From: Bacillus sp. FJAT-22090 | GTDB lineage: Bacteria > Bacillota > Bacilli > Bacillales_A > Planococcaceae | Direction of reading: 5' to 3' | DNA: 64,000 nt | NCBI RefSeq assembly: GCF_001278755.1 | Contig: NZ_CP012601.1 | Location: forward strand, 2,356,001 to 2,420,000 | In this document: piece after piece, positions 41,837-51,292 of the stretch | Numbering within the stretch: the stretch's first letter is position 1 | Layout: the number at the start of each line of letters is the position of its first letter | Notes under the pieces: generated by a model | Seen by the model: the letters and a program-made list of their open reading frames with translations, nothing else | What the model was told of the DNA's origin: nothing | The model's database searches: none | Program-made: the position numbers and the translations under genes

Positions 41837-43159
41837 TCATTCGAATCTCAGCGCTTTGCTCGGATTCATCCTTGCTGCTTTCATTGCTGGATATATCCCA
41901 AATAAGCTACCAATCCCAAACGAAGTGTACAGAGCCAGCTTCACCGCCCACATTGGCAAAACGAGTGCAAATATTTCTATGTTATTGTTCCAAACTTCTA
42001 TTATTGCATAACCTAGCCCAATGCCGATCGCACCACCAATAAAGCAAAGCAGCAAAGTTTCAAAGAAAAATTGGCACATTATCTCAAAAGTAGTTGCCCC
42101 AAGTGCTTTTCGTACACCAATTTCTCGTGTCCTTTCTCTAACTGACATTACCATTACATTCATGATCCCAGTCCCGCTAATTAATAGAGCAGTTAACGTT
42201 ATTCCAAATAACATCATTTGCAAAATAGATGTGACCTTTCCAAGTGCACCTAGCAATTGATCCTGCTTAACTACACTGAAATCGATTTCGGAATGGTTGG
42301 CTTTTATGGCACCATACACCTCACCGTCAACTCTATCTACTAATTCTATGCTTGAAGCTTCCACAATCATTTTCGTTAAATTTTTCATTTTAGTCGTAGC
42401 AAGTGCTGTTTCAATCGGTAGCACAATATTATTGTCTGTACTTGACCCAAGAGTTGCATTTGGCGCAAGCACACCTATTACCTCAAAAGATTCATTATTA
42501 ATGATAACTGTCTTACCAAGTAATGTGCCCTCTTCGGCAAAGGCAACCCCTCCTAGTAATTTATCTAGTACTTGCTTCCAGAATGGTGTTGGTTGAACTT
42601 TACCATCCTGGGTTTTCCCATTTTCAGAAGGTACCTCTTGTTTACCAAGAAGAGCATCATGAATATTGTTTCCTAATACAATCACTTTTGCTTCAGCTGC
42701 TTGTTCTTCTCTCGTAAAAAAACGGCCTTCTAATAGCTGCGCATGTTGAATGCGGCTATACTGATCTGTTGTTCCTACTAACATGGACTGCACCTTTTTG
42801 CTCCCAAATTTGGCAACTGTTACAGTCTCCAAATGTGGTGTCACTGATTTTACATTAGGCACTTCAGCAGCTGCTTTTGCATCTTCATACGTAAGTGTAC
42901 TTGGTACACTCGTCAAACCACTTAGTAAGTCTTTTTGTCCGTTTGCTGTATCAAGTACTCGTCCAGGCAACACTAAAATCTGTTCCGCCCCAAGACTCCC
43001 CATTTGCTTCATGAGAGTATCCTTAACACCAATGGCGATCGCAGATAGGACGATAACTGCAAACATGCCTATCACCACGCCAATCATTGCGGATAACATA
43101 CGATATCGATTCGACCATAAAGCAAAACAAGCAAGTTTAAAAGCAACCACTAGCTTCAT
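41837..43159 (-). CDS. MacB/YknZ-type ABC transporter permease
   Basis: 440 aa. N-terminal transmembrane helix, large extracellular MacB_PCD domain (~50-300), then three TM segments of the FtsX domain with MNVMVMSVRERTREIGVRKA (the intracellular motif) and C-terminal KAARMNPSKALRFE. It should form an efflux or signalling transporter with the ATPase encoded upstream (4-bp ATGA overlap). No membrane-fusion partner (YknX/MacA) is adjacent. An extra ~40 residues in the extracellular domain (SENGKTQDGKVQPTPF) are not usual. Confidence 0.9.
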   Translation of the reverse strand: MKLVVAFKLACFALWSNRYRMLSAMIGVVIGMFAVIVLSAIAIGVKDTLMKQMGSLGAEQILVLPGRVLDTANGQKDLLSGLTSVPSTLTYEDAKAAAEVPNVKSVTPHLETVTVAKFGSKKVQSMLVGTTDQYSRIQHAQLLEGRFFTREEQAAEAKVIVLGNNIHDALLGKQEVPSENGKTQDGKVQPTPFWKQVLDKLLGGVAFAEEGTLLGKTVIINNESFEVIGVLAPNATLGSSTDNNIVLPIETALATTKMKNLTKMIVEASSIELVDRVDGEVYGAIKANHSEIDFSVVKQDQLLGALGKVTSILQMMLFGITLTALLISGTGIMNVMVMSVRERTREIGVRKALGATTFEIMCQFFFETLLLCFIGGAIGIGLGYAIIEVWNNNIEIFALVLPMWAVKLALYTSFGIGSLFGIYPAMKAARMNPSKALRFE

Positions 43160-43815
43160 ACAAGCACCCCATTCTGCAATTGCAAAATGCGGTCTGCTCG
43201 CTCCGCTACTTCTATATCATGCGTAATTACGATAATCGTTGCCCCTTTTTTATGTACTCGGTCAAACAAGTTTAATATGCTTTCGGACGTTTCTTCATCT
43301 AGACTTCCGGTCGGTTCATCTGCCAATATCAAGCTCGGCTCATTCACTAGCGCCCTCGCAATGGCGACACGCTGTTTTTCGCCTCCAGACAATCGATTTA
43401 GTTTTTGATTCTTCTTATCTAATATTCCCATCTCATCCAATAGTGCCAATACTCGTGACTTTTTGCTTCTTAAACGCTTTCGCCCATACGTTAAAGGAAG
43501 TAACACATTCTGAAAAACAGAGAGGTTAGGAATTAATTGAAAATGTTGAAACACAAAGCCAATTTCCTCATTTCGGAATCGTGCTCTTCGACCCCTACTC
43601 ATCTTATGTACTGGTTTCCCTGCCAACTGATATTCACCTGAATCCAATACATCAAGTGTACCAAGTAAATTTAATAGCGTACTTTTTCCAGACCCAGACC
43701 TCCCCATAATGGCTACGTATTCGCCTTGAACTACATGTAAATTTACACCTCGTATAATTTCTATTTTTCCATTACCAGAACGATAGTGCTTGCGAACATC
43801 ACGAAGTTCAATCAT
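43156..43815 (-). CDS. MacB/LolD-type ABC transporter ATP-binding protein
   Basis: 219 aa. Walker A GRSGSGKSTLLNLLG, signature LSGGEKQRVAIARAL, Walker B LILADEPTGSLDEET, H-loop IVITHD. Length and sequence are those of the antimicrobial-peptide/MacB family. GGAGGT precedes the ATG. Transcribed ahead of its permease; the eps-type aminotransferase gene upstream ends 29 bp away, so read-through from that locus is possible. Confidence 0.92.
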   Translation of the reverse strand: MIELRDVRKHYRSGNGKIEIIRGVNLHVVQGEYVAIMGRSGSGKSTLLNLLGTLDVLDSGEYQLAGKPVHKMSRGRRARFRNEEIGFVFQHFQLIPNLSVFQNVLLPLTYGRKRLRSKKSRVLALLDEMGILDKKNQKLNRLSGGEKQRVAIARALVNEPSLILADEPTGSLDEETSESILNLFDRVHKKGATIIVITHDIEVAERADRILQLQNGVLV

Positions 43816-43844
43816 TACACAACCTCCTGTTCTAAGAATACAGT

Positions 43845-44999
43845 CTAGTGAAATTCGGAAGCGGATAAAGCTTTTATTAACACATCTATTACCCTAGTTT
43901 GTTGTTCTACTGCCATTTTCGTATCAGAAGGTAAGCAAATTCCCTGTTTAAATAACACCTCACTTACAGCTTCTGCCTCACTATGAGAAAAGAACTTACA
44001 TCCTTTAAATACAGGCTGTAAATGGAGTGGTTTCCACACAGGTCGTGCTTCTACATTTTCTTCATTTAAAACATCAATTAACTCATATGGAGTCATCAAT
44101 ATCTTAGTAGGATCTAATAAAATCACACTTAACCATCTGTTTGAAAAAGTGTCTTCTAACTCTGGCATAAATAAAACTCCATTAATTGAACTAAGGGCAT
44201 TTACATATCGTTTAAATATTTCTCGTTTTTGTGCTACACGCTTATCCAATACTTCTAGTTGTCCTCGTCCAATCCCGGCAAGCACATTGCTTAATCTATA
44301 ATTATATCCTACAACGCTATGTTGATAATGCTTCGCCTTATCTCTTGCCTGTGTCGATAAATAACGCGCTCTCTCTAATGCCCCTATATCATTTGATACC
44401 AGCATACCCCCTCCCGAAGTAGTTATAATCTTGTTGCCATTGAATGAAAAAGTACCATACTTACCGAATGTGCCACTTTTCTTTCCTTTATAAGTAGAAC
44501 CAAGTGATTCAGCAGCGTCCTCTAGCACTGGTACATCATAATGATCACAAATTTCCAATAGCTCTTCCATTTTTGCACTTTGGCCATATAAATTAACGAC
44601 TATAACTGCTTTAGGTAGCTTCCCAGTAGATTCTGAATCAACAAATGCTCTTTGCAAAGCTTGAGGAGACATATTCCAAGTGTCCCATTCCGAATCAATA
44701 AAGACTGGAGTAGCTCCGCGATAAACAATTGGATTCGCACTTGCAATAAATGTCAAACTCGAGCAAAATACAGTATCTCCAGCACCAACGCCTAACAAAT
44801 TTAATGCCAAATCAATAGCAGCTGTACCCGAACTAACCGCTGCTGCCCCTCCAATACCTATATAATTCGCTAATTCTTTTTCAAAACCATCCACATTTGG
44901 TCCAAGAGGTGCAATCCAATTAGTTTCAAATGCGTCATTTATGTACTTTTGTTCATTTCCGCTCATATGTGGAGAGGATAATAAAATACGTTCTCTCAT
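43845..44999 (-). CDS. epsN: DegT/DnrJ/EryC1 aminotransferase (EpsN/PglE-like)
   Basis: 384 aa PLP enzyme: SSGTAAIDLALNLLG near 58, EDAAESLGSTYKGKKSGTFG near 163 and the PLP Lys in FSFNGNKIITTSGGGML. It resembles EpsN/PglE, which amino-transfers to UDP-4-keto-6-deoxy-GlcNAc. With the EpsC-, EpsM- and EpsL-like proteins of this locus it would complete N,N'-diacetylbacillosamine synthesis. Its ATG follows the acetyltransferase stop directly, with GAGGGTGAG as binding site. Confidence 0.87.
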   Translation of the reverse strand: MRERILLSSPHMSGNEQKYINDAFETNWIAPLGPNVDGFEKELANYIGIGGAAAVSSGTAAIDLALNLLGVGAGDTVFCSSLTFIASANPIVYRGATPVFIDSEWDTWNMSPQALQRAFVDSESTGKLPKAVIVVNLYGQSAKMEELLEICDHYDVPVLEDAAESLGSTYKGKKSGTFGKYGTFSFNGNKIITTSGGGMLVSNDIGALERARYLSTQARDKAKHYQHSVVGYNYRLSNVLAGIGRGQLEVLDKRVAQKREIFKRYVNALSSINGVLFMPELEDTFSNRWLSVILLDPTKILMTPYELIDVLNEENVEARPVWKPLHLQPVFKGCKFFSHSEAEAVSEVLFKQGICLPSDTKMAVEQQTRVIDVLIKALSASEFH

Positions 45000-45629
45000 T
45001 TACTCACCCTCTCTCTTAATAATTTTAGAAGGAACCCCTACAGCAGTAACATTAGATTCAATATTTGAAACAACAGATCCACCAGCTCCAATTGTTGTCC
45101 AAGAGCCTATTTCGATTCCTGGTATAATTGTAGCTCCTGCACCTACATGACTGCCTTCGCCTACTTTTACGCTTCCAGTTAATATAGCTCCAGGTGAAAT
45201 ATGTGCAAAATCTTCGATCATACAGTCATGTTCAACTACACAATTAGAATTAATAATGGCATGTTTTCCGATGGATGCATCATCGTTAACAACTGCACCT
45301 GGCATTAATACGGTCCCATTCCCAATCTTTGCAGATTTGCAAACAATCGCGCGCTTATGAACTACCGTTGCATATTTATCTTGAGAAATAGCTAGCCTTT
45401 CCATCATTCTTTTTCTATTACGATTAGAACCAATAGATATCACGACTTTTACTTCCTCCGTTAATAGCTCTTCAATTAAATCTATTGGTCCTTTAATAAT
45501 CTCATTATCAAATTGTTTATCTTCATATCGATCATCAAGCTTAGCTATGATTTTTCCACCTTGAGAATGTATGCAGTCTTCAATTACCTTTGCATGTCCG
45601 CTATCACCAATTAAGATAATATTTTCCAA
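45000..45629 (-). CDS. epsM: NeuD/PglD-family sugar O/N-acyltransferase (EpsM-like)
   Basis: About 209 aa. N-terminal Rossmann-like part (IILIGDSGHAKVIEDCI) and C-terminal left-handed beta-helix of hexapeptide repeats (IGNGTVLMPGAVVNDDASIG, VGEGSHVGAGATIIPGIEIG). The PglD catalytic His region is VVEHDCMIEDFAHISPGA. It should acetylate the 4-amino group made by the EpsN-like enzyme. The frame is open to 45647, but the GGAAGG site is spaced seven bases from the TTG at 45627-45629, which is preferred. Confidence 0.85.
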   Translation of the reverse strand: MENIILIGDSGHAKVIEDCIHSQGGKIIAKLDDRYEDKQFDNEIIKGPIDLIEELLTEEVKVVISIGSNRNRKRMMERLAISQDKYATVVHKRAIVCKSAKIGNGTVLMPGAVVNDDASIGKHAIINSNCVVEHDCMIEDFAHISPGAILTGSVKVGEGSHVGAGATIIPGIEIGSWTTIGAGGSVVSNIESNVTAVGVPSKIIKREGE

Positions 45630-45643
45630 TGTAATACCTTCCC

Positions 45644-46240
45644 TCAATTTATTTTGCTCCTAGTAAATTTCTTCATAGTCGCTTGGCCTTTCTGACTAAT
45701 ACCTTCGCTAATGAAGACTTTCTTCACAGTCATCAACAGGATTTTCATATCTAACGAAAATGTCCGATTTTCCACATACCAAACATCAAGCTCAAATTTT
45801 TCTTCCCAAGATATTGCATTTCGTCCATTAATCTGTGCCCATCCAGTAATACCAGGGAGTACTTTATGCCGTTTTGCCTGTCGTTCATTATATAATGGTA
45901 GATATTCCTTTAACAGCGGACGGGGTCCTACAAAACTCATATCCCCTATCAATACATTCCAGAGTTGAGGTAACTCATCCAAACTAAATCTTCTAAGTAT
46001 CTTACCAAACGAAGTTAACCGTTTATCATCTGTTAGTAACTCCCCGTTTTTATCACATTCATTAGTCATAGTGCGGAACTTGAACACATAGAATGACTTT
46101 CCATTCAATCCGGGTCTCTCTTGCTTAAATAAAATCGGAGTTCCTATCTTCTGAGATATTAATATAGCTATTATCCCAATCACAGGCGATAAAATTACTA
46201 AAGCTATTAAGCTAGTAAAAAAATCGAATAATCTCTTCAA
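45644..46240 (-). CDS. epsL: initiating sugar-phosphate transferase (EpsL/PglC-like)
   Basis: 198 aa, a small monotopic phosphoglycosyl transferase: N-terminal re-entrant membrane helix (ALVILSPVIGIIAILI), LFKQERPGLNGKSFYVFKFR, DELPQLWNVLIGDMSFVGPR and ITGWAQINGRN. It transfers a sugar phosphate, here probably diNAcBac-1-P, to undecaprenyl phosphate to begin the repeat unit. TTG start with a weak AGAGAG site. Confidence 0.88.
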   Translation of the reverse strand: MKRLFDFFTSLIALVILSPVIGIIAILISQKIGTPILFKQERPGLNGKSFYVFKFRTMTNECDKNGELLTDDKRLTSFGKILRRFSLDELPQLWNVLIGDMSFVGPRPLLKEYLPLYNERQAKRHKVLPGITGWAQINGRNAISWEEKFELDVWYVENRTFSLDMKILLMTVKKVFISEGISQKGQATMKKFTRSKIN

Positions 46241-46307
46241 TATAGATCACTCTCTTCTCATGAGTTGAATTATTAAGTGAGGCAACAAATAATAGAAGCA
46301 CGAAAAC

Positions 46308-47519
46308 TCATTTTATGTCTTTTTCCACTTCATCTAATAATCTTGTTGATAACACTTCCCAAGAATAATTTTGATCGGCAAAGTTCATAATTTCAGTTCG
46401 ATTTATTACTGGAGATTCTATTAGTATGGTCTTTAATTCTTCTATAGAATTTGAGTTGTAAACAGCTTTTGAATTTTCAAGATTCCCGATATCTTTTAGA
46501 TTGGAAAACATAATAATCGGTAATCCAGCTGAAAGATAATCATAAATTTTATTCATACTAAATCCCCATTTATACAAAGGAGAGTCTTTCATAGAAATTA
46601 ATCCAAAGCTAGCAAAGTTTAATAAGTACGGTATATACCTTTTAGGTATAGGCGCATGAAAGGTTACATTAGAAAGATCCTTTTCTTTTTTGTATTGGAG
46701 CAATGCTGTTTTCAAAGGACCACTACCTATAAACAAAAAGTGATACTTCTCTTCGCTTTGCATAGCTTCAGCAAGTTCTATTAAAGGAAACATATGATTT
46801 GCCTCTCCCATACTGCCTATATATATACATATCTTCAAACCTTTTAATGGCGCTAGTATTCTGTCCACTTCATTTGTAGGACTATTGAGCTTAACTCTTT
46901 CTGCACTATAACCATTTGGAAGATAGATAGATTTACCAGATTCTAACCCCTTTGAAAGTGCATAATTATTTGCTTTTTCAAATAGGAAAATAACTCTATC
47001 TGACTCCCTATATAAATACTTCTCCATTTTAAAAAGTAATTTGGCTATTATATTTTTTTCGCTTATTATTCCAAAATCGATAAAAGTCTGTGGCCACAAG
47101 TCTCTTTCTTCAAAGTAAAAAAGAGATTTAGCTTTTTTGGATTTTTTTATTCCAATTAATGGTGTCAAGGGATGTACACTTGAACCTAAAATTAACTCAG
47201 GTGTTTCCTTCTTTAAATAAGCATTTAATACCCTATTTAAACGAATTGAAAAAGAAAGTATATTTGTTATTCTCTGTGCTAAATTATTATATGGAGGCGT
47301 TTTTATCCAAACAAAATTCACATTTTCAAATATTTCCTCCGAATAAATACCACCGTTATCATATGTAACTGTTTCTCTACGTTCAAAATGATTAAATGAA
47401 GAGGCAAATATTCTTACAGTGTGACCTTTTTCAGCTAGCTTTTGAGCCAAATCAAAATGTCTTGTCCCTCCTGTTGATTTTGGTGAGATTGCATAATGAT
47501 TTAATAACCAAATGATCAT
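46308..47519 (-). CDS. glycosyltransferase family 4 (WbuB-like)
   Basis: 403 aa, GT-B fold. The N-terminal HYAISPKSTGGTRHFDLAQK is the WbuB-like donor-domain start. The C-terminal nucleotide-sugar domain has KICIYIGSMGEANHMFPLIE, FHAPIPKRYIPYLLNF and the glycosyltransferase E-containing helix (SFGLISMKDSPLYKWGFSMN). It adds one sugar of the repeat unit; donor and linkage cannot be told. A GAGGAG site precedes the ATG. Confidence 0.85.
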   Translation of the reverse strand: MIIWLLNHYAISPKSTGGTRHFDLAQKLAEKGHTVRIFASSFNHFERRETVTYDNGGIYSEEIFENVNFVWIKTPPYNNLAQRITNILSFSIRLNRVLNAYLKKETPELILGSSVHPLTPLIGIKKSKKAKSLFYFEERDLWPQTFIDFGIISEKNIIAKLLFKMEKYLYRESDRVIFLFEKANNYALSKGLESGKSIYLPNGYSAERVKLNSPTNEVDRILAPLKGLKICIYIGSMGEANHMFPLIELAEAMQSEEKYHFLFIGSGPLKTALLQYKKEKDLSNVTFHAPIPKRYIPYLLNFASFGLISMKDSPLYKWGFSMNKIYDYLSAGLPIIMFSNLKDIGNLENSKAVYNSNSIEELKTILIESPVINRTEIMNFADQNYSWEVLSTRLLDEVEKDIK

Positions 47520-47593
47520 TTATTCTCCTCACTGATTCCGAGTAACAAGGAATCTCTTATCTTTTAGTAATTTTGGGGCTAGCAATCATTAAT

Positions 47594-48703
47594 CTATGAA
47601 CTTATAAGTTTAGAATAAACTTTATTTAATTTTTCAGATTCTTGTTCCCAATTATATTCATTTTCAACAGCATTCCTTCCGTTTTTCCCCATAATTTCAG
47701 CAATGTCGGGATTATCTAATAAATAATTTATAGCACTGGCTATCTCACTAGGTTTTTTGGGGTCAACACATATCCCACAGTTATGTTTTTCAATAATGGA
47801 TTTCCAGAGCGGAAAGTCTGAGCAAATAACTGGAATCCCTGCTGACATATATTCAAACATTTTATTTGGCTGAGCGTTAATATGATTAGGTTCGGGTAAA
47901 AAAGTAACAATCCCGGCAATTGAGGAAGTCAATAGTTCCTTCACTTCTAAACGATTTAGGACACCAAGATACTTAATATTTTTATGGGTTTCTATTTGTT
48001 GCGTTTTTTCTTTAGAATTTATTTTTCCAGCAATATGAATTGTTCCCTTTATCAAATTTGCGGCTTCTAGTAATTGGTTCATACCTCTTTCTATACCTAA
48101 AACACCGACATAACATAATTGACTTTTTTTAGGTATTTCTTCATTCGTCTTCGATCTATTTAATTCATTTAACAAAGGATAGTTATTGATATTTGCGGTA
48201 TTGTTATTTATCTTTTTAAAGCGTTTTGTGATAAAAGGGGTTGCTCCAACAAGATAATCGAATTTTTTAGCAGCATAGTTTTCATAGAATTCCACCATAC
48301 TTGCTAAAGGTTGTCTAAATGGTGAAGGTATCCATTCTTTTGATAACAGGGCTCGAGGTAAATCTTCATGAATATCATAAATTACACATTTACCTAACTT
48401 TTTTAGTTTCATTCCTATTGGTATAAGTTCTGGATCGTGGAAGTGATATATATCTGCATCTAAACTAAGTGAGGCTTTATAAACTTTATTACTAGTTAAG
48501 AACATTCGTTTCATTCGACTATTTTCTTTAGGTATTCCATGAATATGTACTCCATCAATTTTTTTAGATTCAACCCCAGGCACTATATAATGTACATCCC
48601 ATCCAAAATCTCTTAAACTCCTGCACTCTTTAATAAAAATTCTTGTGTCTGCTTCCGGATGAACCGAGGTCAAATGACAAATTTTGTACTTCTTCATTTC
48701 CAT
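47594..48703 (-). CDS. glycosyltransferase family 4
   Basis: 369 aa GT-B enzyme. The N-terminal ICHLTSVHPEADTRIFIKEC and YHFHDPELIPIGMKL are typical of capsule and EPS glycosyltransferases. The C-terminal donor site is QPNKMFEYMSAGIPVICSDF with a Glu in the expected position. Its specificity is unknown. The Shine-Dalgarno is weak (TAGGTG). Confidence 0.85.
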   Translation of the reverse strand: MEMKKYKICHLTSVHPEADTRIFIKECRSLRDFGWDVHYIVPGVESKKIDGVHIHGIPKENSRMKRMFLTSNKVYKASLSLDADIYHFHDPELIPIGMKLKKLGKCVIYDIHEDLPRALLSKEWIPSPFRQPLASMVEFYENYAAKKFDYLVGATPFITKRFKKINNNTANINNYPLLNELNRSKTNEEIPKKSQLCYVGVLGIERGMNQLLEAANLIKGTIHIAGKINSKEKTQQIETHKNIKYLGVLNRLEVKELLTSSIAGIVTFLPEPNHINAQPNKMFEYMSAGIPVICSDFPLWKSIIEKHNCGICVDPKKPSEIASAINYLLDNPDIAEIMGKNGRNAVENEYNWEQESEKLNKVYSKLISS

Positions 48704-48744
48704 TATTTACACCTACATTAAATTTTATTTTTGATCTTAATTTT

Positions 48745-50001
48745 TCATCTAAGTCTTTTTTGTCCTCTCTTTTCTACTAGTAAAATCAACAATACAAAAG
48801 CTAGTAAAATTCCACCTGTTAAAAGTTTTGTTAATAACGCTCCACTCATCAAGCCGAAAAATGGAATAAAGGAGGTAACAATCACTAGTTCAATCCCCTT
48901 TTCATGAGATAAAGTATCAAACATTTTTAAAATTATTCCTAATAAAATTGAAAAGAGTAGGATTCCTAGGAATCCGAAATTCATGTAAGCATCAGCTAAG
49001 TACCCAACATTAACCCAAGTATCATAATTCTGATAATAAATTGAACCTATTAAATTTGGAATTGGAATAGGGTATGGATTTTCTATAAAAAAACGAAAAA
49101 TTGAGTTTGATAAATAAACTTTTTCATTTGATGAGAAAAAATCATAATATAAAAAGTGATTTTTCATTGGAACGAATAATGTTCTTCGAATGAATAATGT
49201 AGCAATAAGGTGATTTTCATAAATTTTATAAAAAAATAGTCCAACGGCAATTACCAAATTTAGACTTACTAAAGCTCCTCTTAACAAAGCTCCCTTTTTT
49301 ACAAAGTAAGCAACACCTATAACAACTGGTATATTAAATAAAAATGATTTATGACCTGTGTATAGATAAATTACAATTTGAAGTGCTATACCTAGTAATA
49401 AAATTTTTCTTTTCCGATACCAATAGCCATAACCAATACAAAAAAGATTTATAACTGTAGCCTGCCATCCTACTAAATATTCAAAAATTCCTTTTCCATA
49501 ATTCACACTACTTCTAACTTCGTAAACTTCAAAAACATTTAAGGCAGTAAATGTAGGAAGGCCATTTAGTAGAAACAACGAGCCATAAGTTAATATAGTG
49601 AAAGTGGTAATAATAATGGGCAAAAGCAACTTAGATATTATTATTTTTTGAGGCTTTATAGTATAAAAACGAGTAATTATTATTGTTAAAATAAAACCTG
49701 AAATAATCATATAGAAAAACGTTGAAGGCTGATTTTCTAAACTATATAGAGAAGTAAACGGCACTATTATTATTAAAAAGAGAATATTCATTACCGAGTT
49801 TGAAAACCGTTTTGATTCTTTAATAAAAAACAGTACAAACAGTATAAGTAGAAGATATGATATGCAGTACTTTAATGAATTGAACTCTAATTGAAATCCT
49901 TGATATAAAAACAAAGGATGTACATATACGATATATCCCATGTCTAAAAGGATTCTATATGTGATTACTAAAATTAAAATTAGAAGCCTATTAAATTTCA
50001 T
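48745..50001 (-). CDS. O-antigen polymerase-like membrane protein (Wzy)
   Basis: 418 aa with about 12 hydrophobic segments and one larger outward loop (~260-330), the layout of Wzy repeat-unit polymerases. WVNVGYLADAYMNFGFLGIL near residue 330 is typical of the family; overall identity in such proteins is low, so the call rests on topology and locus position. Base composition is notably A/T-rich, as usual for Wzx/Wzy genes. Confidence 0.8.
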   Translation of the reverse strand: MKFNRLLILILVITYRILLDMGYIVYVHPLFLYQGFQLEFNSLKYCISYLLLILFVLFFIKESKRFSNSVMNILFLIIIVPFTSLYSLENQPSTFFYMIISGFILTIIITRFYTIKPQKIIISKLLLPIIITTFTILTYGSLFLLNGLPTFTALNVFEVYEVRSSVNYGKGIFEYLVGWQATVINLFCIGYGYWYRKRKILLLGIALQIVIYLYTGHKSFLFNIPVVIGVAYFVKKGALLRGALVSLNLVIAVGLFFYKIYENHLIATLFIRRTLFVPMKNHFLYYDFFSSNEKVYLSNSIFRFFIENPYPIPIPNLIGSIYYQNYDTWVNVGYLADAYMNFGFLGILLFSILLGIILKMFDTLSHEKGIELVIVTSFIPFFGLMSGALLTKLLTGGILLAFVLLILLVEKRGQKRLR

Positions 50002-50046
50002 AAAATCTTCTATTCCTATCTTTAGATTTTCAGTAAAAGAAAACCT

Positions 50047-51255
50047 TTATTGCACTTCATCATGAGCATGATAATAACTAAGAGTAAAAAGCATGAATTG
50101 CATTACAAATTTAAAAATATTTGCTATTAAGATTCCAAAAGAAAACCCAATTAGTCCGTAATCTAGGAAAAAGTAGTAGGCAGCACCTATATATACACCT
50201 AAATTAATTGCATTGATTATTATTTGCCATTTAATATTATTAAAACGAAGGTTAAATGGATTTAGAACTGAGTTAAATACATTGATGACTGCACTTGCAG
50301 TAGTTATATATATCAAATTAAGAGCTTCAGAAGCCCATTCTGGATATAAAAATTTTAAAACTGCTGGACTGATTACAATAGTAATGATATAACCAACACT
50401 TCCTACAACAAATGACACACAAAACATTGATATAAATTTCTTTAAATTTATTTTTTCAATCTTAACTAAATAGCTTAAGATTACTGTATTAATTGGATTA
50501 ATCATCATAGTGATGATCTTACCTAATATATCAGCAGTGTAATAAACGGAAACTGCTGCTGATCCTAGTAAAGGAAACAGAAGGATTTTATCTAAATATG
50601 TCGTAGATATTTTTAAAAAACTAGATATATATAACGTAATACTTTTAAGAGTAACCTTTTTGAAAAGAGTTGTTCTTCTATACTTTTCCTTAGGAAGATC
50701 ACTGTTTTTAAAAATATAAATAGTACTAAAAAATAATCCCATTAGGAATATTACTTGCCAATATCCTGATATATAAAATATATAAGTACCTACCAGATAT
50801 CCTATGCTCAAGAGAATATTATTTATAAAAATCCCTTTATAATTTAGGTTTAATCTAAAGCTCACTATATAATATTCTTTCAGTAAATTTAGGATAGTAA
50901 TCATAATGAGTAATATGAAATTAATGATGGTTATTTTCTTATCAATTATTAGCGTAGTTGCTGTTATTACGATTAAACTAATTAATGTGGATACTAATAA
51001 CAAAATATTAAAGTCACCGATTATATTTCTCTTTTTGTATTCTCTTTCCATTAATAATCGAACGTTATTTAATACATTACCCAATGGAAAACTTATAATT
51101 GTAAATAAGCTTATAATAGTAACAATTAAACCGTAATCACTACTCGATAGTTTTTTTGCAATGGTAGGAAGAGAAACTAATTGTAGAATAAGTAAAGGCA
51201 TAGCACTAGAAAAAAGGTTAATTATAGAGTCGTAAAGAAATTTTTTTTTGTTCAT
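50047..51255 (-). CDS. polysaccharide flippase (Wzx-like, MATE/MOP superfamily)
   Basis: 402 aa from the chosen start, about 12 hydrophobic segments. N-terminal LPTIAKKLSSSDYGLIVTII resembles the Wzx signature; a loop with LLGSAAVSVYYTADILGKII precedes the second half. It should flip the lipid-linked repeat unit. The ATG at 51253-51255 has AAGAAAGTGA upstream; the frame is open 48 bases further but without a site and into the upstream gene. Confidence 0.85.
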   Translation of the reverse strand: MNKKKFLYDSIINLFSSAMPLLILQLVSLPTIAKKLSSSDYGLIVTIISLFTIISFPLGNVLNNVRLLMEREYKKRNIIGDFNILLLVSTLISLIVITATTLIIDKKITIINFILLIMITILNLLKEYYIVSFRLNLNYKGIFINNILLSIGYLVGTYIFYISGYWQVIFLMGLFFSTIYIFKNSDLPKEKYRRTTLFKKVTLKSITLYISSFLKISTTYLDKILLFPLLGSAAVSVYYTADILGKIITMMINPINTVILSYLVKIEKINLKKFISMFCVSFVVGSVGYIITIVISPAVLKFLYPEWASEALNLIYITTASAVINVFNSVLNPFNLRFNNIKWQIIINAINLGVYIGAAYYFFLDYGLIGFSFGILIANIFKFVMQFMLFTLSYYHAHDEVQ

Positions 51256-51292
51256 ATAGTTCACTTTCTTAAATTTTTTTGAAGTGCCGTGC

